A DNA stretch of 64,000 nucleotides from Undibacterium sp. 5I1. Its GTDB lineage: Bacteria; Pseudomonadota; Gammaproteobacteria; Burkholderiales; Burkholderiaceae_D. The stretch spans positions 1,798,001 to 1,862,000 of the forward strand of contig NZ_JAVIWI010000001.1 in NCBI RefSeq assembly GCF_034314085.1, written 5' to 3'. Within the stretch, counting starts at the first letter, position 1. Every line of letters begins with the position of its first letter. The translations under genes were made by a program, and so were the position numbers. This document shows, piece after piece, positions 45,724 to 54,915 of the stretch. The notes under the pieces are model-generated. The model searched no databases, was not told the origin of the DNA, and saw nothing but the letters and a program-made list of their open reading frames with translations.

Positions 45724-47130
45724 ATGAATGAATTTCTCACCCAATGTACCAAGATCGTTGGCAAAGACAATGTGATCTGCGATCCCGCTGATGTTGCGCC
45801 CTATGTGACGGATTGGCGTAAGCGCTTTCAAGGGAAAGCATTGGCGGTGATCAGACCAGGATCAACATCAGAGGTCGCCGCGGTAGTTGGTTTGTGCAAG
45901 CAATACGCTATTGCGATCGTCGCGCAAGGCGGCAATACAGGCTTGGTACTTGGCAGTGTGCCGGATCAATCCGGGCAGCAAATCGTTTTATCTTTAAGCC
46001 GCTTAAAACAGATACGCCAGATTGATACCGTCAACAATACGATCACGGTTGAGGCAGGCTGCCTGCTGGTACAAGTACAAGAGGCAGCAGAACATGCACA
46101 ACGATTATTCCCATTGTCACTAGCATCTGAAGGTAGTTGCACCATTGGCGGCAACCTCTCCAGTAATGCTGGTGGCACCGCAGTACTCCGTTATGGCAAC
46201 GCCCGTGAACTGTGTTTGGGACTAGAAGTCGTGACTGCCAATGGCGAGGTCTGGAATGGTCTGCGCGGCCTACGCAAAGACAATACCGGTTACGATTTGC
46301 GTGATCTTTTTATCGGTGCAGAAGGCACATTGGGCATCATCACTGCGGCAGTACTCAAACTATACCCACAACCAAAAGCGAAAGTCACCGCACTTGCAGC
46401 CCTTCATTCAACTGAAACAGCACTTGAATTATTAACTCTGGCGCAAGCTCATTGTGGCTCTGCATTAACCGGGTTTGAGTTGATGTCCGAGGCATGTTTA
46501 CAGCTGGTTCATCAACATTTCCCGAATATCCCGCAACCGCTGGCCACACCATCACCGCAATTCGTCTTATTAGAGCTATCTGATAGCGAATCGGAACTGC
46601 ATGCTAATGATGTCTTAGAAGGATTATTAAATACAGCGATTGAAGCCAACATCATCACCGATGCGATGGTAGCGATGTCACTCCACCAATCACAAGCGAT
46701 GTGGCATCTGCGCGAACACATTTCTACGGCACAGGCTGCTGAGGGTAAGAATATTAAGCACGATGTCTCGCTACCCATTTCTGAAATTGCCCATTTCGTC
46801 AATACGACGAACACGCTGTTACAACAGGCTTTTCCAGAATGCCGGATGATTATTTTCGGACATTTAGGCGATGGCAATTTACATTACAACGTCTCGCCAC
46901 CACTGACTGTTAGTGACACGGATTTTATTCAGCAGCAAGCAAATATCAATCAAATTGTGCATGACAGCGTACATCAGCACAATGGTTCTATTTCAGCAGA
47001 GCATGGAATTGGTATGCTAAAAAAAGATGAAATTCTGCGTTATAAATCTGATGTAGAAATGCAGTTAATGCGCAGTATAAAAGCGGCTTTAGATCCTCAC
47101 AATTTGATGAATCCCGGGAAAATTTTATAA
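45724..47130 (+). CDS. FAD-linked D-2-hydroxyacid dehydrogenase (GlcD/D2HGDH family)
   Basis: The 468-residue protein has an FAD-binding PCMH domain: VAQGGNTGLVLGSVPD, SEGSCTIGGNLSSNAGGTA and LFIGAEGTLGIITAAVLKL. The C-terminal FAD-oxidase domain has GHLGDGNLHYN and SAEHGIGMLKKDEI. Family members oxidise D-lactate, glycolate or D-2-hydroxyglutarate and pass electrons to the respiratory chain. Which substrate applies is not determined. The start ATG at 45724 is favoured; the frame extends upstream to a GTG inside the tandem repeats. Confidence 0.9.
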   Translation: MNEFLTQCTKIVGKDNVICDPADVAPYVTDWRKRFQGKALAVIRPGSTSEVAAVVGLCKQYAIAIVAQGGNTGLVLGSVPDQSGQQIVLSLSRLKQIRQIDTVNNTITVEAGCLLVQVQEAAEHAQRLFPLSLASEGSCTIGGNLSSNAGGTAVLRYGNARELCLGLEVVTANGEVWNGLRGLRKDNTGYDLRDLFIGAEGTLGIITAAVLKLYPQPKAKVTALAALHSTETALELLTLAQAHCGSALTGFELMSEACLQLVHQHFPNIPQPLATPSPQFVLLELSDSESELHANDVLEGLLNTAIEANIITDAMVAMSLHQSQAMWHLREHISTAQAAEGKNIKHDVSLPISEIAHFVNTTNTLLQQAFPECRMIIFGHLGDGNLHYNVSPPLTVSDTDFIQQQANINQIVHDSVHQHNGSISAEHGIGMLKKDEILRYKSDVEMQLMRSIKAALDPHNLMNPGKIL

Positions 47131-47161
47131 GATTTAGAGAACATGTCATCGAGATAAAAAT

Positions 47162-47647
47162 ATGAAAAACTATTCACGCAAATACCGCATTGCTCACGTC
47201 AGGTTTCTACCTATCATCGTAATAATGATAACTAGCATTAGCAGTATGAACAGCGCATCGGCTGAAACCTACAAATGCGTAAAAAATGGTGCTACTAGTT
47301 ATAGCCAATCTCCGTGCACAGACAACGCGCAACAAACTACGGTAGTACATACCAATACTCTTCCAGAATCGACTAGCCAACAGGCAGCGCAAACCAGCGC
47401 TAAAGAAAAAGCAGAGGCGACTCGCCTAGCAGCATCACGCCATAAAGCAGAAGAAAAATCAGACCGGGAAATGAAAGTGATTGCCAGCCGCAACGAGAAG
47501 AAAAAACAAAAATGTGATGCGGCTCAATTAAAAATAAAATGGGCAAAAGAGGATGCAAAAAACGCTAAACCTAAAGCCGAAGCAAAGGCACGTCAGAATG
47601 TAAAAAGAGCTACCGAAAAGGCAGCTCTTGTTTGTGGTCCGTCGTAA
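47162..47647 (+). CDS. Exported DUF4124-domain protein
   Basis: The 161-residue protein has an N-terminal hydrophobic signal (FLPIIVIMITSISSMNSASA). A DUF4124 segment follows (ETYKCVKNGATSYSQSPC), then a long Lys/Ala-rich helical, probably coiled-coil tail. Small periplasmic proteins of this type are common in Burkholderiales and of unknown role. It lies 31 bp after the FAD oxidase gene and converges with the chemoreceptor gene. Confidence 0.8.
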   Translation: MKNYSRKYRIAHVRFLPIIVIMITSISSMNSASAETYKCVKNGATSYSQSPCTDNAQQTTVVHTNTLPESTSQQAAQTSAKEKAEATRLAASRHKAEEKSDREMKVIASRNEKKKQKCDAAQLKIKWAKEDAKNAKPKAEAKARQNVKRATEKAALVCGPS

Positions 47648-47694
47648 ATTCTATAACCACATTAGGACTATTTACTAATTTCAACGATCAACAA

Positions 47695-49452
47695 TTAAAA
47701 CTCTTCCCAATCACCTTCCTGTACTTTGCCACCACCACTTTGAGGTGCTTTTTTGCTCGCACTTTTATTCGCTGTCGGTGCTGGCTTAGCGGTAATTTTA
47801 AGGCTGGCTTGAGGAGCGCGTTGCTGTCCCATTTTTTTCTCAACCCGCTTGGTGCTTGAAGCCGAGATATTTGATGTTGAAGTATTCAGTGCAGAACCAT
47901 TTCCTGCTGCAATTTTAAAGATATGCACAGTAGCAGCCAGAGTCTGCGCCTGCTCCTCCATACTCTCTGCTGCCGCTGCTGCCTGCTCTACCAACGCTGC
48001 ATTTTGCTGCGTCATTTCATCCATCTGCGTAATCGCTAGATTGACTTGTTCTATCCCTGCACTTTGCTCTTGGCTGGCGGCGGTGATCTCGCTCATGATG
48101 TCGGCGACATGCTGGACGCTGGTGACAATCTCGTCCATGGTTTTGCCAGCTTCGTCTACCAGTTTGCCGCCTTGGTTGACTTTGTCGACCGAGTCATCGA
48201 TCAGAGATTTGATTTCTTTGGCAGCGCTGGCACTGCGTTGGGCGAGATTACGCACCTCTGAGGCGACAACGGCAAATCCTCGTCCTTGTTCTCCTGCTCT
48301 GGCAGCTTCTACTGCGGCATTGAGGGCGAGGATGTTGGTCTGGAAGGCGATGCTGTCGATGACGCTGATAATATCGACAATCTTGCGGGAGCTTTCTTTA
48401 ATCGAGCCCATGGTGCTAACGACTTGATTGACAACAGCACCACCTTTGACGGCAACACCAGTGGCGGAAACAACAAGTTGATTGGCTTGCCGGGCGTTAT
48501 CGGCATTTTGCCTGACGGTGCTGGTGAGCTCTTCCATGGAGCTGGCAGTTTCTTCTAGCGAGCTGGCTTGGGACTCTGTTCTGCTGGAGAGATCGGCGTT
48601 GCCTGAGGCAATCTCTTGGGATGCGACTGTGATCGTTTCTGTGCCTTGTTTGATTTGCGAAACCGTATTGATCAAATTACCTTGCATACGCTTTAGCGAT
48701 TCTAGCAACTCACCTACTTCGTCGGTTACATCTACTGTGATCTCGTTAGTTAAATCACCGCTGGCTATATTGTCCGCAACAATCACAGCACGTTTAATCG
48801 GCTTAGAAATAGTTCTGGTAATAATCCATGCTGCCAGGACGCCAAACGCCAGCGTCAACACACCAATCACTATCATGCTGCTTAAAGCACCTCGGTAGTT
48901 GCTTTGCGATTCTTCATAAGTAGTTTTCATCGCCTCGTGCTGCTGCTGCGCCAGCTCGGTTAAAGCGATCATCCATTTGTCGTGAGGCAGAGTAAATTCT
49001 GTTTGCAGCAATGAGGATGCATCGAAATAATTCCCCTCAGTGACAAAGGACTTTATCTTGCCCACTAAAACTACTACCGCCTGCTTTTGCTCTATGGCTT
49101 TTGCCAGAGTTGCTTGCCCTTGATTATTATCAATCAGCTTTTTTGCTAAGGCTTCTGACTTGGAATAGCTATCCAAAATTTGGACCAGGCGCTTGGTCTC
49201 TTTTTCTGCTTCTGCAGCATCAGTAGGAGCGGTCATCTTACGCAATACCAAAGCCAAAGCACGCCCTTGCTCGCGCATATCAGTTGCCGCACTCAAGCTG
49301 GCAATTTTATTATTAAAAATATAGTCCATCGAGCTTTGCATCTGACTCATGCGGAATAATCCCAGAATCAACAAGCCAGTTGCAAAAAAGAGTACTAATC
49401 CAAAACCAATGGTAAGACGTGTACCAATTCTGATATTAGCAAGTAGCTTCAT
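47695..49452 (-). CDS. Methyl-accepting chemotaxis protein
   Basis: A 585-residue chemoreceptor. Membrane helix 1 ([21 protein letters not shown]) is followed by a four-helix periplasmic sensor of about 160 residues, helix 2 ([21 protein letters not shown]) and a HAMP domain. The signalling hairpin has the highly conserved tip [20 protein letters not shown]. Methylation-type Glu/Gln pairs are visible. The C-terminus ends DWEEF, a likely tether for CheR/CheB of the NWETF type, after a flexible Ala/Lys/Ser linker. No other chemotaxis gene is nearby, so it is an orphan receptor. Confidence 0.95.
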   Translation of the reverse strand: MKLLANIRIGTRLTIGFGLVLFFATGLLILGLFRMSQMQSSMDYIFNNKIASLSAATDMREQGRALALVLRKMTAPTDAAEAEKETKRLVQILDSYSKSEALAKKLIDNNQGQATLAKAIEQKQAVVVLVGKIKSFVTEGNYFDASSLLQTEFTLPHDKWMIALTELAQQQHEAMKTTYEESQSNYRGALSSMIVIGVLTLAFGVLAAWIITRTISKPIKRAVIVADNIASGDLTNEITVDVTDEVGELLESLKRMQGNLINTVSQIKQGTETITVASQEIASGNADLSSRTESQASSLEETASSMEELTSTVRQNADNARQANQLVVSATGVAVKGGAVVNQVVSTMGSIKESSRKIVDIISVIDSIAFQTNILALNAAVEAARAGEQGRGFAVVASEVRNLAQRSASAAKEIKSLIDDSVDKVNQGGKLVDEAGKTMDEIVTSVQHVADIMSEITAASQEQSAGIEQVNLAITQMDEMTQQNAALVEQAAAAAESMEEQAQTLAATVHIFKIAAGNGSALNTSTSNISASSTKRVEKKMGQQRAPQASLKITAKPAPTANKSASKKAPQSGGGKVQEGDWEEF

Positions 49453-49696
49453 AAAATCTCCGGAGTAACTGACAATACGCTGACGATGCGAATTGATGAT
49501 AAAACTCTGCCACTAAACTGGCTAAGTTACGCATACAAAAATTACTGAGAAAAAAACTGTTTTCAGGAAAAGGTATCCTGCTAAAAAAATAACTGTAAGT
49601 GACTACCGATTTTAGTTTGTGACAAAAAATCGCGGCACATTTAAGCTTAAAGCTTATATTTTTAAATTGTAATTGTACTCAAATAGTATCACTAGT

Positions 49697-51140
49697 GAGG
49701 TTCTTGCAAAACGAAACACCGGAGAGTAATTTTATTGCGAGAAGCGCAAAATAGATGAGAAAGGAGCGGCCATTTCTGGCAAGATGAAAGTGACTAAACA
49801 ACCATCTGCGCTCCGCTATGAATCCTACACAACGCCTGCTGATAATGCAACGCTGGAATTTACTGCAACACGATTTGCTACCGGAGATAAAACAGCAATG
49901 CGGGTCACTGACGCCGAAGCTGGAAAAATTGATTCATGTACTAGACTGGGTGCGCATCGAAGAATTTGTGTCGGACCAATGGCAAGGGATAGGACGCAAA
50001 CCGCATGACCGTGGTGCATTGGCCAGCGCCTTCATCGCCAAAGCTGTGTTGGGGCTCAATACAACAGCGGCCTTAATAGAACGATTGACGATGGATCGCA
50101 GTTTAAAACGGCTGTGCGGCTTTGAGATGTGGAAAGAAGTTCCGAATGAAGCCACTTTTTCGCGCGCCTTTGGCGAATTTGCCCAAGCCAAATTAGCGGA
50201 GAAAGTGCACGAAGCGCTGATCAAGAGTTATTTAGGCGACAGCCTCATTGGACACATCAGCCGTGACGGCACGGCGATTGCGGCGCGCGAGAAGCCGAAG
50301 AAACACATGAAAGTTGTTTCCGTAGAAAAGGCCCAAAAGCAGCGCCGTGGACGGCCAAAGAAAGGCGAGATAAGGCCGCCAAAGGAAGAGAAAGTGACCA
50401 AGATAGGCTGGCAGTTGACGCAAACTTTACCGAGCATCGTCAATGCTTTACCCAAAGAGTGTGACCGCGGCACTAAATGCAATGCGCAAGGTTATAAAGT
50501 GAGTTGGAACGGCTACAAGCTGCATATCGACACCGCTGACTGCGGCGTTGCCATCAGTGCGCTATTGACCAGCGCCTCGGTGCACGATAGTCAAACGGCG
50601 GTGCCGTTAGCAACGATGACGGCCGCACGAGTAACGAATTTGTACGATTTGATGGATGCAGCGTATTGCAGTGAAGAGTTAAGGGCACACAGCAAAAGTC
50701 TTGGCCACGTGCCATTAATTGATCACAACGCACGCGGCGGGGAGAAGAAACCGTTCGCCCCGCATGAACAACAGCGTTATAAAGAACGCACGCAAGCTGA
50801 ACGTACCAATGGCAGGCTGAAAGACGAATTTGGTGGCACGACAGTACGGGTGCGTGGTAGCGAAAAAGTGATGTCGCATTTGATGTTTGGTTTATTGGTA
50901 TTGACCGCAGATCAGTTGATGCGTTTATTTACGTAACAGCTTTGCTTTTAAAGAGTCGAAAAAAACAACGTTTCCCAACGTTCATAGGGGCAGTGATGGT
51001 CACATAGGGATTGACACGCCATAAAACGATAATCCGGCACAAATTCATGTCACATGTGCCGCTTCAAACAAGAAAACCAATCGCAACAGTGGCCACACCC
51101 ATGCTCGACTTTACTGGTTTGGGTATTTTGCAAGAAGCTC
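49697..51140 (+). mobile_element. Intact 1.44-kb DDE insertion sequence
   Basis: The left end GAGGTTCTTGCAAAAC is matched by the reverse complement of the right end, GAGCTTCTTGCAAAATA. TAGT stands next to both ends (CTAG if the boundary is moved by one base), giving a 4-bp target duplication. One transposase gene fills the element. About 200 bp of non-coding sequence separate it from the right end. It lies between the chemoreceptor gene and the redox cluster and breaks no recognisable gene. Confidence 0.85.
49818..50936 (+). CDS. DDE transposase (IS4/IS5-like, DUF772 N-terminus)
   Basis: The 372-residue protein has a DUF772-type N-terminal region (GRKPHDRGALASAFIAKAVLG; FSRAFGEFAQ) and a DDE core. 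The core has ISRDGTAIAARE (first Asp), LMDAAYCSEEL (second Asp) and QAERTNGRLKDEFGG (Glu). A Lys/Arg-rich insertion with RGRPKKGE, a likely DNA-binding AT-hook-like stretch, lies between the first two catalytic residues. The reading frame is intact. The exact IS family was not resolved. Confidence 0.9.
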   Translation: MNPTQRLLIMQRWNLLQHDLLPEIKQQCGSLTPKLEKLIHVLDWVRIEEFVSDQWQGIGRKPHDRGALASAFIAKAVLGLNTTAALIERLTMDRSLKRLCGFEMWKEVPNEATFSRAFGEFAQAKLAEKVHEALIKSYLGDSLIGHISRDGTAIAAREKPKKHMKVVSVEKAQKQRRGRPKKGEIRPPKEEKVTKIGWQLTQTLPSIVNALPKECDRGTKCNAQGYKVSWNGYKLHIDTADCGVAISALLTSASVHDSQTAVPLATMTAARVTNLYDLMDAAYCSEELRAHSKSLGHVPLIDHNARGGEKKPFAPHEQQRYKERTQAERTNGRLKDEFGGTTVRVRGSEKVMSHLMFGLLVLTADQLMRLFT

Positions 51141-51310
51141 TAGTGAAATAAAAAATTATCTGTGTAAAGCCCTCATTGCAAATATTCTGTTGTTAATCAG
51201 CGCAATCAGGAACAAGCGATAGAATTTTTTATACGATGACAATGTGATTAATGATGCTCGGTTCAATACTGAGTTTATTGATCATGCGGCGATCACTTAG
51301 CCAAGCATTG
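50937..51310. other. IS right flank and spacer
   Basis: The first 204 bp belong to the insertion sequence. The remaining 170 bp before the stop of the cytochrome-b-like gene show no gene and no strong hairpin. Confidence 0.5.
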
Positions 51311-51805
51311 TTAGGTAGTCGATGCCAATCGATTAATAAGCCTGCGCCCTGATTGAATATGCCAGAGCACTAGCAGCGGCAATAGCAGGCCGACAATCCA
51401 ATGCGATAAAGACCAAATAGAATGATTGGTTTCACTCACCAGATAATACAAAGCATAACCACTCAGTGTCAGCCAGATCAGCAACACAATCATAAGCCAG
51501 CCTGTCAGCCGGTTGCGGCGGGCATTGTTGGCACGACGGATGTGGTTATTCAACAAACTGCCGATAAAAAATAAAGCGAGCATGGCAACTGCGCCATGCA
51601 ACTGCATAGACAGATGTTCTAAGGGGTGAATTGTCTCGCCAAATTCGCTAGGCACTCGCAAAAAATAATGCGCAAGCAACCATACAACACCGCTCAGTAA
51701 TAAAGCAGTACCTACGCTATAAAGCGTCCAGCGGTGCCAGCGCTCTAAACGGAAACTCACTGCGCGGCTACGTGAGTGTGATAGTTGATGCTGGTTATGT
51801 TTCAT
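51311..51805 (-). CDS. Cytochrome-b-like four-helix membrane protein
   Basis: The 164-residue protein has four membrane helices (YSVGTALLLSGVVWLLAHYFL; AVAMLALFFIGSLL; LIVLLIWLTLSGYALYYL-type; WIVGLLLPLLVLWH). Histidines sit inside or next to helices (HRWT, EHLSMQLHGA, SHWI, LWHIQSGRR) at positions suited to haem ligation, as in DUF4405/cytochrome b561-like proteins. The start at 51805 is chosen; an upstream extension adds unlikely sequence. It is the last gene of the ApbE set and could feed electrons from the quinone pool to the periplasmic flavoprotein. Haem binding is inferred. Confidence 0.65.
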   Translation of the reverse strand: MKHNQHQLSHSRSRAVSFRLERWHRWTLYSVGTALLLSGVVWLLAHYFLRVPSEFGETIHPLEHLSMQLHGAVAMLALFFIGSLLNNHIRRANNARRNRLTGWLMIVLLIWLTLSGYALYYLVSETNHSIWSLSHWIVGLLLPLLVLWHIQSGRRLINRLASTT

Positions 51806-51879
51806 AAAGCAAGCATAAGTACTAAAAAAAGCGGTAACCAAAAAGGAAATAAATCGCGGCAAAGAAGCGATAGCAGAAA

Positions 51880-51918
51880 ATACTCAATGCAGATATTCAA
51901 CGCATATATTCAATAAAG
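51880..51918. repeat. Three degenerate 13-bp tandem repeats
   Basis: ATACTCAATGCAG, ATATTCAACGCAT and ATATTCAATAAAG stand head to tail between apbE and the cytochrome-b-like gene. Confidence 0.65.
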
Positions 51919-51959
51919 AAAGCAGCTCTAGCGATCTTAAAAACCAAAAACGCAGAGGC

Positions 51960-52805
51960 TCAGATTATAAAGGCTTGAGCATCGAATTGTGTCAGACATG
52001 CATGATCTGCATCGGCACTCGCCATTACCACTTTGGTCAATGCATCTGCCAAAATACATTGCGGTGCGACGACCGAGACGCTAACTTTATCCAGCATCGC
52101 TGCGCCAGTCTGGCCATGTACCAGTGCGCTGTAACTACCTTGTGTGGTCTGCACTAAAGAAAAATAGCTGGCGGATGTTGCCAGTGCTTGATTTTGTAAG
52201 CTAATTTTATACGCCAGGCTGGATGGATGGGCAGGGTCGCGCAACAGGACTTCAATAGGGTCGTCACCCTCGTCACCTATTACACGTAAATCGCCACCAG
52301 CGTTGACGCACGCTTGCCGTACACCACATTGCTGCAAACTTTGTATCGCCAGATCGACCGCATAACCCTTGGCGATTCCACCTACATCCAGCCAGTCGGC
52401 TCGTTGTTTTTTTAGTGTACCGTCAACCGTCAAAGTGAACGCCGTTTTTTGCGCTTGATATGTTTGGCACAGCGCACGCTCTTGCTCAGTCGCTGGCAGC
52501 AAGGCCCATTCCATAAGGCGGCCGGCGATTCTGATATCAAACAAGCCCGCACTGGCATCACTGATCTGCATTGCTGTCTGCAAGACGTGGTAAGTATGTA
52601 CATCAATCTCTACAATAGCACCGACATCAGCATGATTGATACGACTGATGTCGCTATCCGCCGCATGAAAACTCATCAGGCGATGAACCAGAGCGATTGA
52701 TTGAAATGCCTGCTCAAACGCGATTGCTAGCGCGATATCCGTCATCGCATCAGCAATACTGATTTCTACCATCGTCCCCAACCAAGGCTGCGCCCTGCGC
52801 TTCAT
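51960..52805 (-). CDS. apbE: FAD:protein FMN transferase ApbE
   Basis: ApbE attaches FMN covalently to a Ser/Thr of target flavoproteins in the periplasm. The 281-residue form begins MKRRAQPWLGTMVEIS at 52805 and overlaps the preceding gene by 4 bp. Signatures DVGGIAKGYAVDLAI and NAGGDLRVIGDEG bind FAD and magnesium, and ALVHGQTGA lies near the C-terminus. No signal peptide or lipobox is seen with this start, which is unusual because most targets are periplasmic. The upstream extension to 52904 also has none. The adjacent FMN-binding protein is the obvious substrate. Confidence 0.92.
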   Translation of the reverse strand: MKRRAQPWLGTMVEISIADAMTDIALAIAFEQAFQSIALVHRLMSFHAADSDISRINHADVGAIVEIDVHTYHVLQTAMQISDASAGLFDIRIAGRLMEWALLPATEQERALCQTYQAQKTAFTLTVDGTLKKQRADWLDVGGIAKGYAVDLAIQSLQQCGVRQACVNAGGDLRVIGDEGDDPIEVLLRDPAHPSSLAYKISLQNQALATSASYFSLVQTTQGSYSALVHGQTGAAMLDKVSVSVVAPQCILADALTKVVMASADADHACLTQFDAQAFII

Positions 52806-53380
52806 TTTTTTTGCGTCGCCGTTGCTGCCGTTATTGATGTTGAAACCATCGCCACCTGCGCCACTGCTGCGATTCTGCGTGCGCCATCCGTGACATGAGT
52901 ACAAGATAAAGTCGCGCCGCTAATATTAGAAATACCCTCGCCTATACGCAAACCCGCAGACGCGGATTTACCCACAAACTGCTGACGCCAATTCGTATTT
53001 CTGATTTCAGCACCATGGCTTTCACGATAGTTCAGTATTTCTATCTGCTTAACGCTCGCATCTGGCAACAGACCGACTGCGTATGAAATCAGCTCAAATT
53101 TTCCCACTACATCGTCCAACACAATATAGCCGATTAGCTTGCCGTCTTTGTAGGCCATTGCAGTACGCCATGCAGCAGAACGAGCTGGCAAACCTGCCAG
53201 TTTTTCGATCTGCTGCATTTGGTCCAGCGTCAGTTGCAAGGTAGCGGATTTAAACTCAGTCGCATCAGGAAACATCACCTTTTGCGCCTGTTCTGCGGTC
53301 AGATATTGTGTCGCAAAAGCAGACGTATTCATACCTGCCAGGCTCATCAATACCAAAGGTGCGATCGCTGTTGTTTTCAT
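52802..53380 (-). CDS. Periplasmic FMN-binding domain protein
   Basis: A 192-residue protein with a signal peptide (MKTTAIAPLVLMSLAGMNTSAFA). Its FMN_bind domain ends in ISGATLSCTHVTDGARR. That segment matches the flavinylation motif SGATxT, with Ser in place of the usual Thr. The NY(R)ESHGAEI-like stretch EILNYRESHGAEIRN is also seen in NqrC/RnfG-type domains. With ApbE encoded next to it (4-bp overlap), it is very likely a covalent flavoprotein that shuttles electrons in the periplasm. No other redox domain is fused. Confidence 0.87.
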   Translation of the reverse strand: MKTTAIAPLVLMSLAGMNTSAFATQYLTAEQAQKVMFPDATEFKSATLQLTLDQMQQIEKLAGLPARSAAWRTAMAYKDGKLIGYIVLDDVVGKFELISYAVGLLPDASVKQIEILNYRESHGAEIRNTNWRQQFVGKSASAGLRIGEGISNISGATLSCTHVTDGARRIAAVAQVAMVSTSITAATATQKK

Positions 53381-53444
53381 CACGTTGTTATTACGCTTTC
53401 GCCATTTCAATATTATTTTTAATAATTTGTCGGATCAGGATAAA

Positions 53445-54788
53445 TTAAAACGAATATCCGACACCAAGATTGAGGCGATCGCGGCTGCTATCTAATTTAA
53501 ACTTCTGATAATCCGCTTTCAACACTACGCCTTCACCGATCTTAAAGCTAGCGCCAAGTGTGGCTACTTTTTCGTCTGCCTGCGGCGCTATGCCCAGACC
53601 TTGTGGCACTGCGCTATAACTATGCGCAGTATTAAACAACTCATAGCGAACAAATGGGGTGAAACTATACTCTTCGTTTTTCCACAATTGATAAGCGGCC
53701 TGCGTATACCAGCCATAAAAAGAAGACGGCACAGGCGTTGGCTGGCCGACAAAGGTCAGATTCAACGCATCGGTATTACTGATCGTGCCACGAGTATAAA
53801 CCGCAGATAAATCCCACAGGCCAGGCGTATAGCGGGCATGCATATCCCATAAAGTAACGCGAGAATCATTCGCTGCAAAATCAGCCGTCGCTTGTCCGGC
53901 CTTGCCAGTAAATACAAAACCGCCAATCAGCAAACCAGGAATACCGCGCCAGTTTAAGGCAGCATGCATGCTCAAGTCATGCGACTTAGCTAATTGCCCT
54001 TCCTGATGAATACTCCCTAGCGGCGACTCGGTGCCATCAGACGAAGCCGCATCCCATTTACTCAAATTAAATCCGGTAGTCAGACCCAAATCCCAGGTCA
54101 GACCATTGTCGTGTGTGCGTGAAAGTCCAAAGCCTGCTTCGCGCCAAGTCGAAGGAATAATCGCCGTCTCTACAAAATTGCGGTGTACGCCGTAATACGC
54201 GGTCGGCTCGTGATTAGTGTTGATCAAACCTACTGGCATCAAGAACAAACCGGCTTTAGCGCGCAAGCCATTATTAAACTCATGCTCCACATACAATTGC
54301 TCAACCTCGGATTCGCCTTTGTCATCAGCAGACGTGACCGCATGCTCCCATTCAAACTCAGCGACCATCTTGGTCTTCTCATCAAACCGGTGCGTGATAC
54401 CGATTACAGCCCGTGCTACGTCGGTCTCTGCCTGGTTAGTTGCGTTTTTAGGACGAGTGTAATTAATCTCGCCGTAGCTGGTAACTACTGTAGATTGCGC
54501 CCAAGAACCCGCTCCTGATGACGCGCCAGTTACACCATTACCGGCAGCGCCAGAGGCAGCAACAGGTGCGATCGATGCGCTAACGGTGCTGGCCAATGCC
54601 TCTTGCTTTTGCTCTACTACGTCTGTTTTCTTACGGGTAGCCGCCAGTTCGGCTTTTATCGCATCTAATTCAGCTGCGAGTTTTTCTATTCTTTGAAGTA
54701 ATTCTGCCTCACTTGCGTGGGCTGGAAAGACAATTGCCGTACTCAAAAATGCAATGCTCAAGGCTTGTGCTACTAAAGTTTTTTTCAT
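53445..54788 (-). CDS. LbtU-like outer membrane siderophore porin
   Basis: The 447-residue protein has a signal peptide ending PAHA. A coiled-coil segment (about 27-70, ELLQRIEKLAAELDAIKAEL) precedes an outer membrane beta barrel with a C-terminal aromatic strand (DRLNLGVGYSF). The LFLMPVGLINTNHEPTAYYG and NFVETAIIPSTWREAGFGL segments resemble Legionella LbtU and related proteins, which take up ferric siderophore without a TonB plug. Here it sits in a set with a Fur-like site. General porin is the alternative. Confidence 0.75.
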   Translation of the reverse strand: MKKTLVAQALSIAFLSTAIVFPAHASEAELLQRIEKLAAELDAIKAELAATRKKTDVVEQKQEALASTVSASIAPVAASGAAGNGVTGASSGAGSWAQSTVVTSYGEINYTRPKNATNQAETDVARAVIGITHRFDEKTKMVAEFEWEHAVTSADDKGESEVEQLYVEHEFNNGLRAKAGLFLMPVGLINTNHEPTAYYGVHRNFVETAIIPSTWREAGFGLSRTHDNGLTWDLGLTTGFNLSKWDAASSDGTESPLGSIHQEGQLAKSHDLSMHAALNWRGIPGLLIGGFVFTGKAGQATADFAANDSRVTLWDMHARYTPGLWDLSAVYTRGTISNTDALNLTFVGQPTPVPSSFYGWYTQAAYQLWKNEEYSFTPFVRYELFNTAHSYSAVPQGLGIAPQADEKVATLGASFKIGEGVVLKADYQKFKLDSSRDRLNLGVGYSF

Positions 54789-54876
54789 GATATTTTCCCT
54801 GTCGGATACGCTTATTTGTTGATCGTTATGTTGACTGCTGTGTTATTCAGCGGTCTTGTTTGATACCGTATTTATG

Positions 54877-54915
54877 TAACTTAATTAGCTAACTTATTTG
54901 GGTAACTTATTTAGT
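54877..54915. repeat. Three degenerate 13-bp tandem repeats at the peroxidase stop
   Basis: TAACTTAATTAGC, TAACTTATTTGGG and TAACTTATTTAGT follow one another. The last unit contains the stop codon of the di-haem peroxidase gene. On the minus strand each unit offers a TTA-type trinucleotide, so the repeat may have arisen by slippage over the stop. Confidence 0.65.

Noticed and set aside
47849..48898. Long open frames opposite the chemoreceptor gene
   Set aside because: They mirror the codon bias of the receptor on the other strand and have no family resemblance.
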